A stretch of 9,167 nucleotides of DNA from CAYNNP01 sp964398215 (GTDB taxonomy: Bacteria > Planctomycetota > Planctomycetia > Pirellulales > Pirellulaceae). Under the pieces are notes generated by a model. That model was not told where the DNA came from, did no database searches, and saw only the letters and a program-made list of their open reading frames with translations. Both the position numbers and the translations under genes were made by a program. Each line of letters begins with the position of its first letter. The stretch's first letter is position 1. Location: positions 1 through 9,167 of the forward strand of contig CAYNNP010000259.1 in NCBI GenBank assembly GCA_964398215.1, written 5' to 3'. This document shows, one piece after another, positions 1 to 6,579 of this stretch.

Positions 1-1210
1 CGGGTTGCCCAGCATGCCCCAACAAATCCCAACCGGACGTCGTCCGACCGATCGCGGACGAATCGGCTCGAAACGGCTCGGCCACATTCAGCACCAAATT
101 GTCTCGCAAAATATCCAAACGATGGCTCAGCGCGGTCCCCAATTCGCGACGATTGGCCGTCGTGAATCCACTATGCGAAAGTTGAACATTCAGGTTCCAC
201 CAAAGTGCGTTCCACGCCGTCGGCTGCAACCAAGGTCCTTGGTTATCGATGATCCAGCCACGGTCTCGCGTGGCCGATGCAAGTTTGTATTGTTGAATCC
301 AGTAGAACCCGTCCCAATACTGATCACCGGTCGATAAAAAGCTTGCGGGGTAATAGTCATGCCACCACTGACGATGTTCTGAAACCCACCTGTCATGGTC
401 TGCCGCCGCTGCCTTGCGGACCGCTGCAACAGCTTTCTGGACGGCATCGACTTCGGGAAAACTATGCTGAACGCTTAACCACAGCTGTCGTTTGTTGTCG
501 GTTTGTTTTTCAACCCAAGCGACTGCGGTTTGGCCACCCGAATGCAAGTTCTGAATGGCCGACTTTACACCGCCGGCGAATTCTTCAACGATCGGGTCAG
601 GGTTCGCGGGAGAACGCGGCGTCTTGGCGCGCACGGCGCGTGGATTCCGCGCTTGCTCGGGAACGTACTCAAAACTTGCGCCCGAGAGATCGCCGGATGC
701 ATTGATTTCAAAGTACATGACGGGTTGATCGGCATGGACCAACGATGAAAAGCGGGCTTTGCCTTTCGCCGTAACCAACGTGCCGGTTACTTCGGCATCC
801 CAAAGCCCAAGACGCACCGCACCGCCGGTCAAATCGGCAGGCAGGTTTACTTTCAGGTGACCGATGAAGTGCCGACCACGATTGAGCACCACGACGTTCT
901 TTTCATTGAAATCGTCTTCTTCAAACGGTCGATGATCGTGGGCGGCCGAGCATCCGACGTCCCAGCGCAGCGTACGGCGATCGACCTGATACAGCATCGT
1001 GCCTTGTTCACCGTTGCCAAGAAATGGAGCTTGTTTCCAGCCCGTTGGCAACCGATTCCAGATCAAATCCTGTGACGCCAATAGGTCACTCCATTGGACC
1101 TGCTGGGTGATCGGTGCAACCAGTCCGGTTTCAGCACGCGAATGGTTGGCCAATGCAACAACTATCAAAGCAGCATAGCAAGCCACAATGCTTTTAGCGG
1201 CCTGAAACAT
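1..1210 (-). CDS. Secreted GH95-like glycoside hydrolase, N-terminal part (cut by window edge)
   Basis: The minus strand is open from an ATG at 1210 to position 1 with no stop, giving 403 residues; the C-terminal part lies outside the window. Residues 1-26 form a signal peptide (hydrophobic core, then NHSRA before the likely cleavage site), so the enzyme is exported. Residues 50-74 (W51, P55, P62, then LGNGEQGTMLY) resemble the N-terminal beta-sandwich entry motif of GH95-type alpha-L-fucosidases and their planctomycete relatives. Residues 282-360 are rich in Trp and Tyr (WWHDYY, YWDGFYWIQQYKLASATR, WNALWWNLNVQLS), which fits the start of an (alpha/alpha)6-barrel. The catalytic residues would lie beyond the edge, so the sugar substrate cannot be read. 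AAGGA at 1226-1222, 11 bases before the ATG, supports the start. It lies 65 bp downstream of the bestrophin gene and may share its transcript. The exact GH family is uncertain; a DUF5703-type protein is an alternative. Confidence 0.72.
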   Translation of the reverse strand, partial: MFQAAKSIVACYAALIVVALANHSRAETGLVAPITQQVQWSDLLASQDLIWNRLPTGWKQAPFLGNGEQGTMLYQVDRRTLRWDVGCSAAHDHRPFEEDDFNEKNVVVLNRGRHFIGHLKVNLPADLTGGAVRLGLWDAEVTGTLVTAKGKARFSSLVHADQPVMYFEINASGDLSGASFEYVPEQARNPRAVRAKTPRSPANPDPIVEEFAGGVKSAIQNLHSGGQTAVAWVEKQTDNKRQLWLSVQHSFPEVDAVQKAVAAVRKAAAADHDRWVSEHRQWWHDYYPASFLSTGDQYWDGFYWIQQYKLASATRDRGWIIDNQGPWLQPTAWNALWWNLNVQLSHSGFTTANRRELGTALSHRLDILRDNLVLNVAEPFRADSSAIGRTTSGWDLLGHAGQP

Positions 1211-1275
1211 TGTCAGATGAATCCTTGCTGGTTGAAGCGAATTGAATTGAAAACTAGCGGCCCTGTTCCCTTTGT

Positions 1276-2292
1276 CTACATCAAAATGTCATAGACTGGT
1301 TTGATTGGTTCAGGCACATCGGTTTCACCAAGCATTTGCCGCAAGTCGATCTCGGTGGTCGTGCACAGAGCCGTCATTGGAACGTCGTTGATGAAATTCT
1401 CGAATGGGTCTTCGCTAGAGTCTCCGACGGCTTCCATGGTCCAAAAGATCCATGAGATCACAACCGAGATTGGAACCGTCAACCAAATCATTGGCGAGCC
1501 ACGCTCAGCCATCTCGCCGACGATTCCAAGTGGGATCAACCCGATAAAGATGAAAACAAATACTAAGCTAAAATAGGCGTACTGTCGTGGGAAAGGCGTG
1601 TTTTTGATTCGTTCGCATTTTCCCTGCAACGAATACATCTCTGTGATCAGGTTCATCATTCCCATCAGACGAAATTCGTCAACCAATCGATGTTTCTCAG
1701 CGACGCGTTTTAGTTCTTCGCTCTGCCAGCGAAGCAATTGCGTCGCAGCGTTGGCCTGCGAGCAGACGATTTGGCGTTCATTCTCATCAATCAACTCACT
1801 AATCCGATTGCTCATTGATTCAACGTCAGTTTCATGCGTTAGCCCCCCTAAATCGTGTTTGGACACGAATGACCAGGGCGTTTTGCGACGCAACTGGAAT
1901 CGCAGCACGTGGATCCAAGCGATGTGTCGGTAGATCATCGAACGCTGAATCTCTTTGACAATCGATTCATCAACCGAATCTGGACAATGATAGCTGGAGA
2001 CAAAACTGATGACTTGATTGCCCCAAGATCGGCTGACGTTGACAATGCCACCCCATATTTTACGAGCTTCCCAAAAGCGATCGTACGATTGGCTATTTTT
2101 GAAACCAACATAAAAAGCGACCGCGACACCAATCGTTCCAATGGGAGCAATTGGCAGGCTAAAATCCACTCCTCGCGCCTCAAAAAACAAGTGAACGGAA
2201 ACGACGAGCGTCGCCCAAACGGTTGAAACAAAAACGATCCACCAAGCGAATCGAACAAGCATTCCAAACCGAACTGATCTACGCGTATACAT
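1276..2292 (-). CDS. Bestrophin-family (UPF0187) anion channel
   Basis: The 338-residue product is an integral membrane protein of the bestrophin type; relatives form pentameric chloride or anion channels in the inner membrane. The diagnostic stretch is residues 50-91: the pore-neck helix GVAVAFYVGF followed by KNSQSYDRFWEARKIWGG, matching the GF(R/K)N..(A/S)YDR(W/F)WE.RK.WG signature of bacterial homologues. Hydrophobic segments lie at about 9-36, 50-64, 237-257 and 267-288. The C-terminal signature EDPFENFINDVPM (294-306) matches the acidic loop that binds Ca2+ in animal bestrophins; bacterial members need not be Ca2+-gated. The length is near the usual 290-340. The start at 2292 is the only one that keeps the first hydrophobic segment whole; a weak GAGAGA lies upstream. 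There is no sequence clue to its ion or regulation. The gene follows a strong terminator at 2436-2378, so it probably has its own promoter. Confidence 0.9.
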   Translation of the reverse strand: MYTRRSVRFGMLVRFAWWIVFVSTVWATLVVSVHLFFEARGVDFSLPIAPIGTIGVAVAFYVGFKNSQSYDRFWEARKIWGGIVNVSRSWGNQVISFVSSYHCPDSVDESIVKEIQRSMIYRHIAWIHVLRFQLRRKTPWSFVSKHDLGGLTHETDVESMSNRISELIDENERQIVCSQANAATQLLRWQSEELKRVAEKHRLVDEFRLMGMMNLITEMYSLQGKCERIKNTPFPRQYAYFSLVFVFIFIGLIPLGIVGEMAERGSPMIWLTVPISVVISWIFWTMEAVGDSSEDPFENFINDVPMTALCTTTEIDLRQMLGETDVPEPIKPVYDILM

Positions 2293-2323
2293 TCAAAAAT
2301 ATCTCTCGTGGTTCAATGCGAAC

Positions 2324-2353
2324 GAGCTAGAACTGCGACCAGTGCATCGTCAA
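2324..2353 (-). promoter_or_regulatory. Weak candidate promoter for the bestrophin gene
   Basis: On the minus strand TTGACG (2353-2348) is a good -35 match; 18 nt later is TAGCTC (2329-2324), a poor -10. It lies after the terminator and about 30 bp before the start codon, the right place for a promoter of the bestrophin gene and perhaps the glycosidase gene. The -10 match is weak. Confidence 0.22.
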
Positions 2354-2377
2354 CACCAAGACTTTGGGTTCAGGCGT

Positions 2378-2436
2378 AAAAAGAGTCGTCGAGACTTTCG
2401 GCGATTCACGGCACCGGCCGAAACTCTTGACGAGTC
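2378..2436 (-). terminator. Rho-independent terminator, also possible dispersed hairpin repeat
   Basis: Arms at 2383-2402 and 2417-2436 pair at 17 of 20 positions around a 14-nt loop. Read on the minus strand, the second arm (ending CGACGACTC) is followed at once by TTTTT (2382-2378). It lies about 140 bp after the stop of the S9 peptidase gene and before the bestrophin start, so it would end the peptidase transcript. The stem is much longer than most intrinsic terminators need, so it may also be one copy of a REP-like element. Confidence 0.7.
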
Positions 2437-2464
2437 CCGCTACCCAAAATTATGACTAGACCAA

Positions 2465-2478
2465 GCACTAGCTAGTGC
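2465..2478. repeat. Perfect 14-bp palindrome
   Basis: GCACTAGCTAGTGC is identical to its reverse complement. It lies between the tandem ATCAAAAA units and the long hairpin, about 100 bp downstream of the S9 peptidase stop and 173 bp upstream of the bestrophin start. It could be a dimeric-regulator site or chance; no second copy is seen in the window. Confidence 0.7.
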
Positions 2479-2492
2479 GCAATCGTAACCCG

Positions 2493-2518
2493 ATCAAAAA
2501 ATCAAAAAATCAAAAAAA
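2493..2518. repeat. Three tandem ATCAAAAA units
   Basis: ATCAAAAA occurs three times head to tail at 2493-2500, 2501-2508 and 2509-2516, with two further A bases. On the minus strand this is a run of T-tracts spaced by GA in the 3' region of the S9 peptidase gene. The 8-bp period is short of the helical repeat, so sequence-directed bending would be only partial. It could arise by slippage or act as a U-rich termination zone. Confidence 0.8.
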
Positions 2519-2551
2519 GGCTACTGATTACACGCACATCCAGCGTAGTTT

Positions 2552-2566
2552 AGTTGCCGGGCAACT
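2552..2566. repeat. Short hairpin just after the S9 peptidase stop
   Basis: AGTTGCCGGGCAACT has a 6-bp stem and 3-nt loop and begins 11 nt after the stop codon on the minus strand. The nearest T-run (2518-2512 on that strand) is over 30 nt further on, so it is not a classic terminator by itself. It may protect the mRNA 3' end or assist termination. Confidence 0.4.
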
Positions 2567-2577
2567 CGCGTCACGGA

Positions 2578-4656
2578 CTAGCGTGGGCCTCTGGGAAGAT
2601 TTTCAATCAGGTATCGCAGGATCAACATTCTGACGTGCACGACCGACCCTGAGCCTTCCCGTAATCCGTGATCTCGATTCGGATACACCATATAGTCGAA
2701 GGGCTTGCCGAGTTCGATCAGCCGGTCGACTAGGCCTTCGATGATTTGAATATGCGTATTCGTTTCACCAGACCCGGTAACAATCAATAGCTTGCCCTTC
2801 AGGCCTTCGGCAAAGTTGATCGGTGCAGATCGCTGGTAACCCTCTGCGTTGACCTCGCGTGTACGCATGAAAATTTCTTGAAACCAAGCGTTGTACAGCC
2901 ATGGTTGAGGCTTGGGCACGACAGCGATCCCAACGTGATAGATGTCTGGCTTTCGAAACATTGCGTTCAGCGTATTGGAACCACCGCCGCTCCAGCCCCA
3001 AATTCCGACTCGCGACAAATCGATGTACGGTTTCATCTCCGCCAACTTCTGTAATCCGGCGGCCTGTTCTTCGGTCGATAGTGGACCAAGGCTGCCAAAG
3101 ACACTTCGCCGCCATGCCGCTCCCTTGGGGCAAGCCGTACCGCGGTTGTCGATTGAAACCGTGACGTAGCCCGCATCGGCAACGACGCGCAGAAAATCAA
3201 TTTGCGCAGCGCCCCAGCGATCGAGAACGGTTTGCAAGTGCGGCTCGCCGTATACATACACAAACACCGGGTACTTCTTTGAATCGTCAAAATCACTTGG
3301 TTTGGTGATCGACGCATCCATGACGACATCGTTGCCGATATCAATCTTCACAAACTCTGTCGGCTGCCAACCGGGTTCCGTCGTTCGTTCGCGCAGATCA
3401 GGATTGTCCTCGATAACGCGAACAACCCGGTGACCATCGAGCTGGACAAGTTCAACCATTGGCGGACTGTTGATCGATGAAAACGTATGCACCGCCCACT
3501 TCGCATCAGGGGAAAAGTCATAGTCGTGTGTGCCGGATTGATCGGCCGGTGTTATCCGCTGCAAGTCGCCTGATCCATCCAGCGGAACACGATAAAGGTA
3601 CTTTTGCGTCGCGTTTTCAGGCGACGCATAGAAGTAGTACCACCCGCCTTTCTCGTCGATCACCGCGCGATCGATAATGTCGTATTCGCCAGTAGTCAGT
3701 TTCTTTTCTTGTTCGCCATCGCGAGAGCATCGGTAAGCATGTCGCCAACCATCTTTCTCGCTGATAAAGACAAATGCCTTGCCACCATCGATCCACTTCA
3801 AACCTGAATTGATACCGTGGCTACCAACCACCCACGCCTCGTTGGTTTCGCTGTAGATGCGGTTCACTTCGCCATCGCCATCGGCATCGGGATCGATGAT
3901 CAGAAAGTCACGTTTGTCGCGGAAACGACTGAGCATTTCAACAAGCACTTCGTTGGAGTTTCCAGCCCATCCGACTTGGCCAAGATAAAATCCTTCCTTG
4001 GGTGCATCGATGGGCAGCCACTGCAAGTTTTCGCCATCAGCATCCACGACGCCAACGCGGATCGATTCAATCTTGCCGCCGACTCTTGCGAACCGTCGTT
4101 CCCGGACGCGTGGGTACGATGGGTCACTGGGCATCAACATGGCGCGTAGTTTGACATCGCTACGGTCGGTCTCCGCAAACAAAACTCGCTTTCCGTCAGG
4201 ACTCCAACTCTGATGACGGTAAGAGATATCACGCTCAGGATCGCGGTGGGTCAATTGAAATCGTTGGCCACTTTCAACATTTCGTGCAACCAGATTGCGT
4301 GTTCTACCAAACTCCAATTTGTGTTTGCCATCAGGCGAAACACCCGTTTCTCGTTTCTGCTCGGGAGAGTTCGATTCAACACGTTCGCCGCTTTCAACGT
4401 CGTAGCGCCAAAGCGTTAGCCTTCCTGACCGCGGGTTACGGTGCCGAACGGTGAAGGACGAGCTGTCCGAACGCCAATTTGGCTGGAAGGAGCGAGGTTT
4501 CCATTCGCCTCGATCGTAAATGGCCTTCAGACGCGAGCTGGCTTGTTGTTGCCAAGTCGAATCGTGCGGTGATTCGGCGTTCAGGCCGTTATCGCCGACA
4601 GCGAAAAAGAAAGTGAGTGTCGCGCAGGCGATTGTTAAAGTCGGTATCGGTCTCAT
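2578..4656 (-). CDS. Secreted S9 family peptidase, DPP-IV-like (beta-propeller plus alpha/beta hydrolase)
   Basis: The 692-residue product has a signal peptide (1-27), a DPP-IV-type beta-propeller (about 60-440) with repeated WSPDG/FSPDAKW blade motifs, and a C-terminal peptidase S9 domain (about 450-690). The nucleophile is S556 in GWSGGG and the catalytic His is H663 in RDHGL. At the acid position, where DPP-IV has Asp in its ADDNVH loop, this protein has Glu: GETNTH, E631. N633 matches the conserved Asn of that loop. The DWVYEEE segment that carries the substrate-binding Glu pair in classical DPP-IV is not recognisable; the matching region before the WSPDG at about 150 reads ERDISYRHQ. So dipeptidyl-peptidase specificity should not be assumed. 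An Asp-rich loop, DPDADGDG (255-262), sits in the propeller. It probably cleaves peptides in the periplasm or outside the cell. The leader has no clear Shine-Dalgarno. It lies 263 bp downstream of the aldehyde dehydrogenase gene and likely has its own promoter and terminator. Confidence 0.92.
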   Translation of the reverse strand: MRPIPTLTIACATLTFFFAVGDNGLNAESPHDSTWQQQASSRLKAIYDRGEWKPRSFQPNWRSDSSSFTVRHRNPRSGRLTLWRYDVESGERVESNSPEQKRETGVSPDGKHKLEFGRTRNLVARNVESGQRFQLTHRDPERDISYRHQSWSPDGKRVLFAETDRSDVKLRAMLMPSDPSYPRVRERRFARVGGKIESIRVGVVDADGENLQWLPIDAPKEGFYLGQVGWAGNSNEVLVEMLSRFRDKRDFLIIDPDADGDGEVNRIYSETNEAWVVGSHGINSGLKWIDGGKAFVFISEKDGWRHAYRCSRDGEQEKKLTTGEYDIIDRAVIDEKGGWYYFYASPENATQKYLYRVPLDGSGDLQRITPADQSGTHDYDFSPDAKWAVHTFSSINSPPMVELVQLDGHRVVRVIEDNPDLRERTTEPGWQPTEFVKIDIGNDVVMDASITKPSDFDDSKKYPVFVYVYGEPHLQTVLDRWGAAQIDFLRVVADAGYVTVSIDNRGTACPKGAAWRRSVFGSLGPLSTEEQAAGLQKLAEMKPYIDLSRVGIWGWSGGGSNTLNAMFRKPDIYHVGIAVVPKPQPWLYNAWFQEIFMRTREVNAEGYQRSAPINFAEGLKGKLLIVTGSGETNTHIQIIEGLVDRLIELGKPFDYMVYPNRDHGLREGSGSVVHVRMLILRYLIENLPRGPR

Positions 4657-4695
4657 GGTGCAAATTTAGGCGTAAGCGTGAGAATCGGCGTCACC

Positions 4696-4724
4696 AATAT
4701 TGGCGATACGAACACGCCGGACAA
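4696..4724 (-). promoter_or_regulatory. Candidate promoter for the S9 peptidase gene
   Basis: On the minus strand TTGTCC (4724-4719) and AATATT (4701-4696) are spaced by 17 nt, each matching 4 of 6 consensus bases for a housekeeping sigma factor. Transcription would start near 4690, leaving a leader of about 33 nt. The -10 hexamer lies inside the palindrome CCAATATTGG (4694-4703). Confidence 0.3.
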
Positions 4725-4781
4725 GGATCCCGATGCAAAGACCGCATGCGTCTCGATTCGGCAAGCTACTTGTGGGAAATC

Positions 4782-4815
4782 CGCATCAGCAATTGGTGAA
4801 GTCATTGCTGATGCG
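4782..4815. repeat. 12-bp perfect inverted repeat with 10-nt loop
   Basis: CGCATCAGCAAT at 4782-4793 is the exact reverse complement of ATTGCTGATGCG at 4804-4815. It is 105 bp after the aldehyde dehydrogenase stop and about 58 bp upstream of the candidate -35 of the S9 peptidase gene. No T-run follows on the minus strand, so it is either a Rho-assisted or processing hairpin for the upstream mRNA or an operator for the downstream gene. Confidence 0.75.
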
Positions 4816-4919
4816 TCATGCCATGGCGGGCATTCCCGTACGTTCCAAATCAATACGATTGGTTGCCGTTTCGGTCGGGCTACGTCGCTCGGAGATCGAC
4901 GGCCACTTTAAAGCAGGCC

Positions 4920-6416
4920 TTAAATCGCCATGCAAACGGCTTTGGTTTCAAGATAGTTTTCCAAAACCTCGTGTCCCATCTCGCGGCCCCAGCCTGACTG
5001 TTTGTAGCCACCAAAGGGTAAAGCGGAATCGAACACGTTGTAACAGTTGACCCACACCGTGCCGGCTCGAATCGCTTTAGCAACTCGGTGACCTTCTTTG
5101 ATGTCTGCAGTCCAGACGCCAGCGGCTAGGCCGTAAGCAGTATTGTTCGCTCGATTGATCAATTCCTCTTTGTCGCTGAAAGGCATTGCTGCAACCACGG
5201 GCCCAAAGATCTCTTCTCGGACCACTTCCATGTCTTCAGAAGTGTTTGTCAGCACTGTTGGTTTGACGAAAAAGCCTTCGCCCTTCAGAGCCTCGCCACC
5301 GCAAACGGCATTCGCGCCGGCTTCGCGGCCACGGTCCAAGAAACCGGAAACGCGTTCGAACTGTTCTTTCGATACCAGAGGCCCCATGTGGGTATCCTTG
5401 TCAAAACCATCGCCGATTTTGATCTTCTTCGCTTCCTCTGCGATACCTGAACACACTTCATCGAATACTTCTTGTTCAACGTACAGTCGCGAACCGGCAC
5501 AGCAGCATTGTCCGTGGTTGAAAAAGATCGCGTTGGCTGCTCCTGGAATCGCGGTGCTCAGATCCGCGTCCTTCATGATCACGTTCGGGCTCTTGCCGCC
5601 CAACTCCAAAGTCAATTTTTTCAAGTTGCCAGAGGCTGCGTTGACGATCAGCTTGCCAACCTCGGTCGACCCGGTGAAGGCAACTTTGTCAACTTCGTCA
5701 TGGGAAGTGAGTGCTGCGCCGGCATCACCAAATCCGGTCACGATATTCAACACGCCGTCGGGCAACCCTGCTTCCTGAATCAGTTCACCCAATCGCAAGG
5801 CTGTCAGCGAAGTCTGTTCGGCCGGTTTTAAAATCACGGTGCATCCGCACGCTAGCGCGGGGGCCAACTTCCATGCTGCCATCAACAACGGAAAGTTCCA
5901 AGGGATGATCTGGCCGACAACGCCAACTGGTTCACGAAGCGTGTATGCATGAAAGTTTGCTCCTGGTGCATACGGAACCGAGATTGGAATCGTGTTGCCT
6001 TCGATCTTGGTGCACCAACCGGCCATGTAGCGAAAGATATCGGCAGCCAACGGAACATCGGCGCCGCGCGCGACAGCGTACGGTTTTCCGTTGTCGGCGG
6101 TTTCCAACATCGCCAATTCGTCGTTGTGTTTTTCGATCAGGTCGCCGATCTTCCAAATCATTTTGCCGCGATCCGAGGGCGTCATCTGTGACCAAGGCCC
6201 CCTGTCGAACGCTTGTCGAGCCGCTTGCACGGCGACTTGCACATCCGCGTCTTTTCCGTGAGCCACCTGGCCAATGACACTGGCCGTCGCTGGGTTCAAA
6301 ACATCAAACGTTTGTCCATCGGCTGCGTCAGTCCACTGTCCATTGATCAGTAGTTTTTTGGGTGACGACAAAAACTGGGTGACGTCGGACGGTAAATTTC
6401 CTGCGACAGTTGACAT
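4920..6416 (-). CDS. NAD(P)-dependent aldehyde dehydrogenase, class 1/2 type
   Basis: The product oxidises an aldehyde to its carboxylic acid with NAD(P)+ in the cytoplasm. With the start at 6416 it is 498 residues, the usual length. Visible motifs, in order: PWNFPLLM with the oxyanion Asn N174, the cofactor-binding Lys K197 in LKPAEQT, FTGSTEVGK, the general base E271 in LELGGKSPN, the nucleophile C305 in GQCCCAGSR, EEIFGPV and a C-terminal PFGGYKQSGWGRE. The E271 to C305 spacing (34) equals that of human ALDH2 (E268/C302). The triple Cys is also ALDH2-like, which suggests a broad range of aliphatic aldehydes rather than one dedicated pathway. The frame stays open to an ATG at 6530, but that would add 38 residues with no family counterpart, so the ATG at 6416 (MSTVAGNLPS) is preferred. 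It is divergent from the Trx/PDZ gene. The substrate cannot be told from sequence. Confidence 0.95.
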   Translation of the reverse strand: MSTVAGNLPSDVTQFLSSPKKLLINGQWTDAADGQTFDVLNPATASVIGQVAHGKDADVQVAVQAARQAFDRGPWSQMTPSDRGKMIWKIGDLIEKHNDELAMLETADNGKPYAVARGADVPLAADIFRYMAGWCTKIEGNTIPISVPYAPGANFHAYTLREPVGVVGQIIPWNFPLLMAAWKLAPALACGCTVILKPAEQTSLTALRLGELIQEAGLPDGVLNIVTGFGDAGAALTSHDEVDKVAFTGSTEVGKLIVNAASGNLKKLTLELGGKSPNVIMKDADLSTAIPGAANAIFFNHGQCCCAGSRLYVEQEVFDEVCSGIAEEAKKIKIGDGFDKDTHMGPLVSKEQFERVSGFLDRGREAGANAVCGGEALKGEGFFVKPTVLTNTSEDMEVVREEIFGPVVAAMPFSDKEELINRANNTAYGLAAGVWTADIKEGHRVAKAIRAGTVWVNCYNVFDSALPFGGYKQSGWGREMGHEVLENYLETKAVCMAI

Positions 6417-6579
6417 GACACTTGTTCCAATAGAAAAGGATCGGGATTTCAAACTGGCCTGCTGTCTCTCAAGGCCAACTTGAATTGTAACGCATGTTGG
6501 ACAACGATGTGGGACTTTACCACAGATCATTTTGGCTACAATTTCGACTACTTCCTAGCTTGATCAAAAGACCCGGACA
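6417..6579. promoter_or_regulatory. Divergent control region between aldehyde dehydrogenase and Trx/PDZ genes
   Basis: This 163-bp gap must hold the start signals of both genes. A TACAAT at 6537-6542 (plus) is a candidate -10 for the Trx/PDZ gene, with a weak -35 TTTACC at 6516-6521 (15-nt spacing). On the minus strand TACAAT at 6489-6484 is a candidate -10 for the aldehyde dehydrogenase gene, with no good -35. A small inverted repeat, TGGCCT (6455-6460) and AGGCCA (6472-6477), lies in the aldehyde dehydrogenase leader. Neither gene has a strong Shine-Dalgarno. Confidence 0.35.

Noticed and set aside
277..748. Plus-strand open frames of 81-142 codons
   Set aside because: They are antisense to the continuous GH95-like frame, which has a signal peptide and family motifs; the products are Arg-rich and look like shadows.
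2493..2518. The ATCAAAAA repeats as a CRISPR or simple-repeat array
   Set aside because: There are only three 8-bp units with no spacers; far too short for CRISPR.
4653..4853. A 66-codon minus-strand frame in the gap before the S9 peptidase
   Set aside because: It spans the inverted repeat and the candidate promoter, overlaps the peptidase start, and has no recognisable sequence features or ribosome site.
5143..5778. A 211-codon open frame on the plus strand
   Set aside because: It lies wholly antisense to the aldehyde dehydrogenase core, whose motifs are intact; the translation has no recognisable domain.
6417..6530. A longer aldehyde dehydrogenase start at 6530
   Set aside because: It adds 38 residues with no family counterpart and takes up most of the divergent control region; 498 residues from 6416 matches the family.
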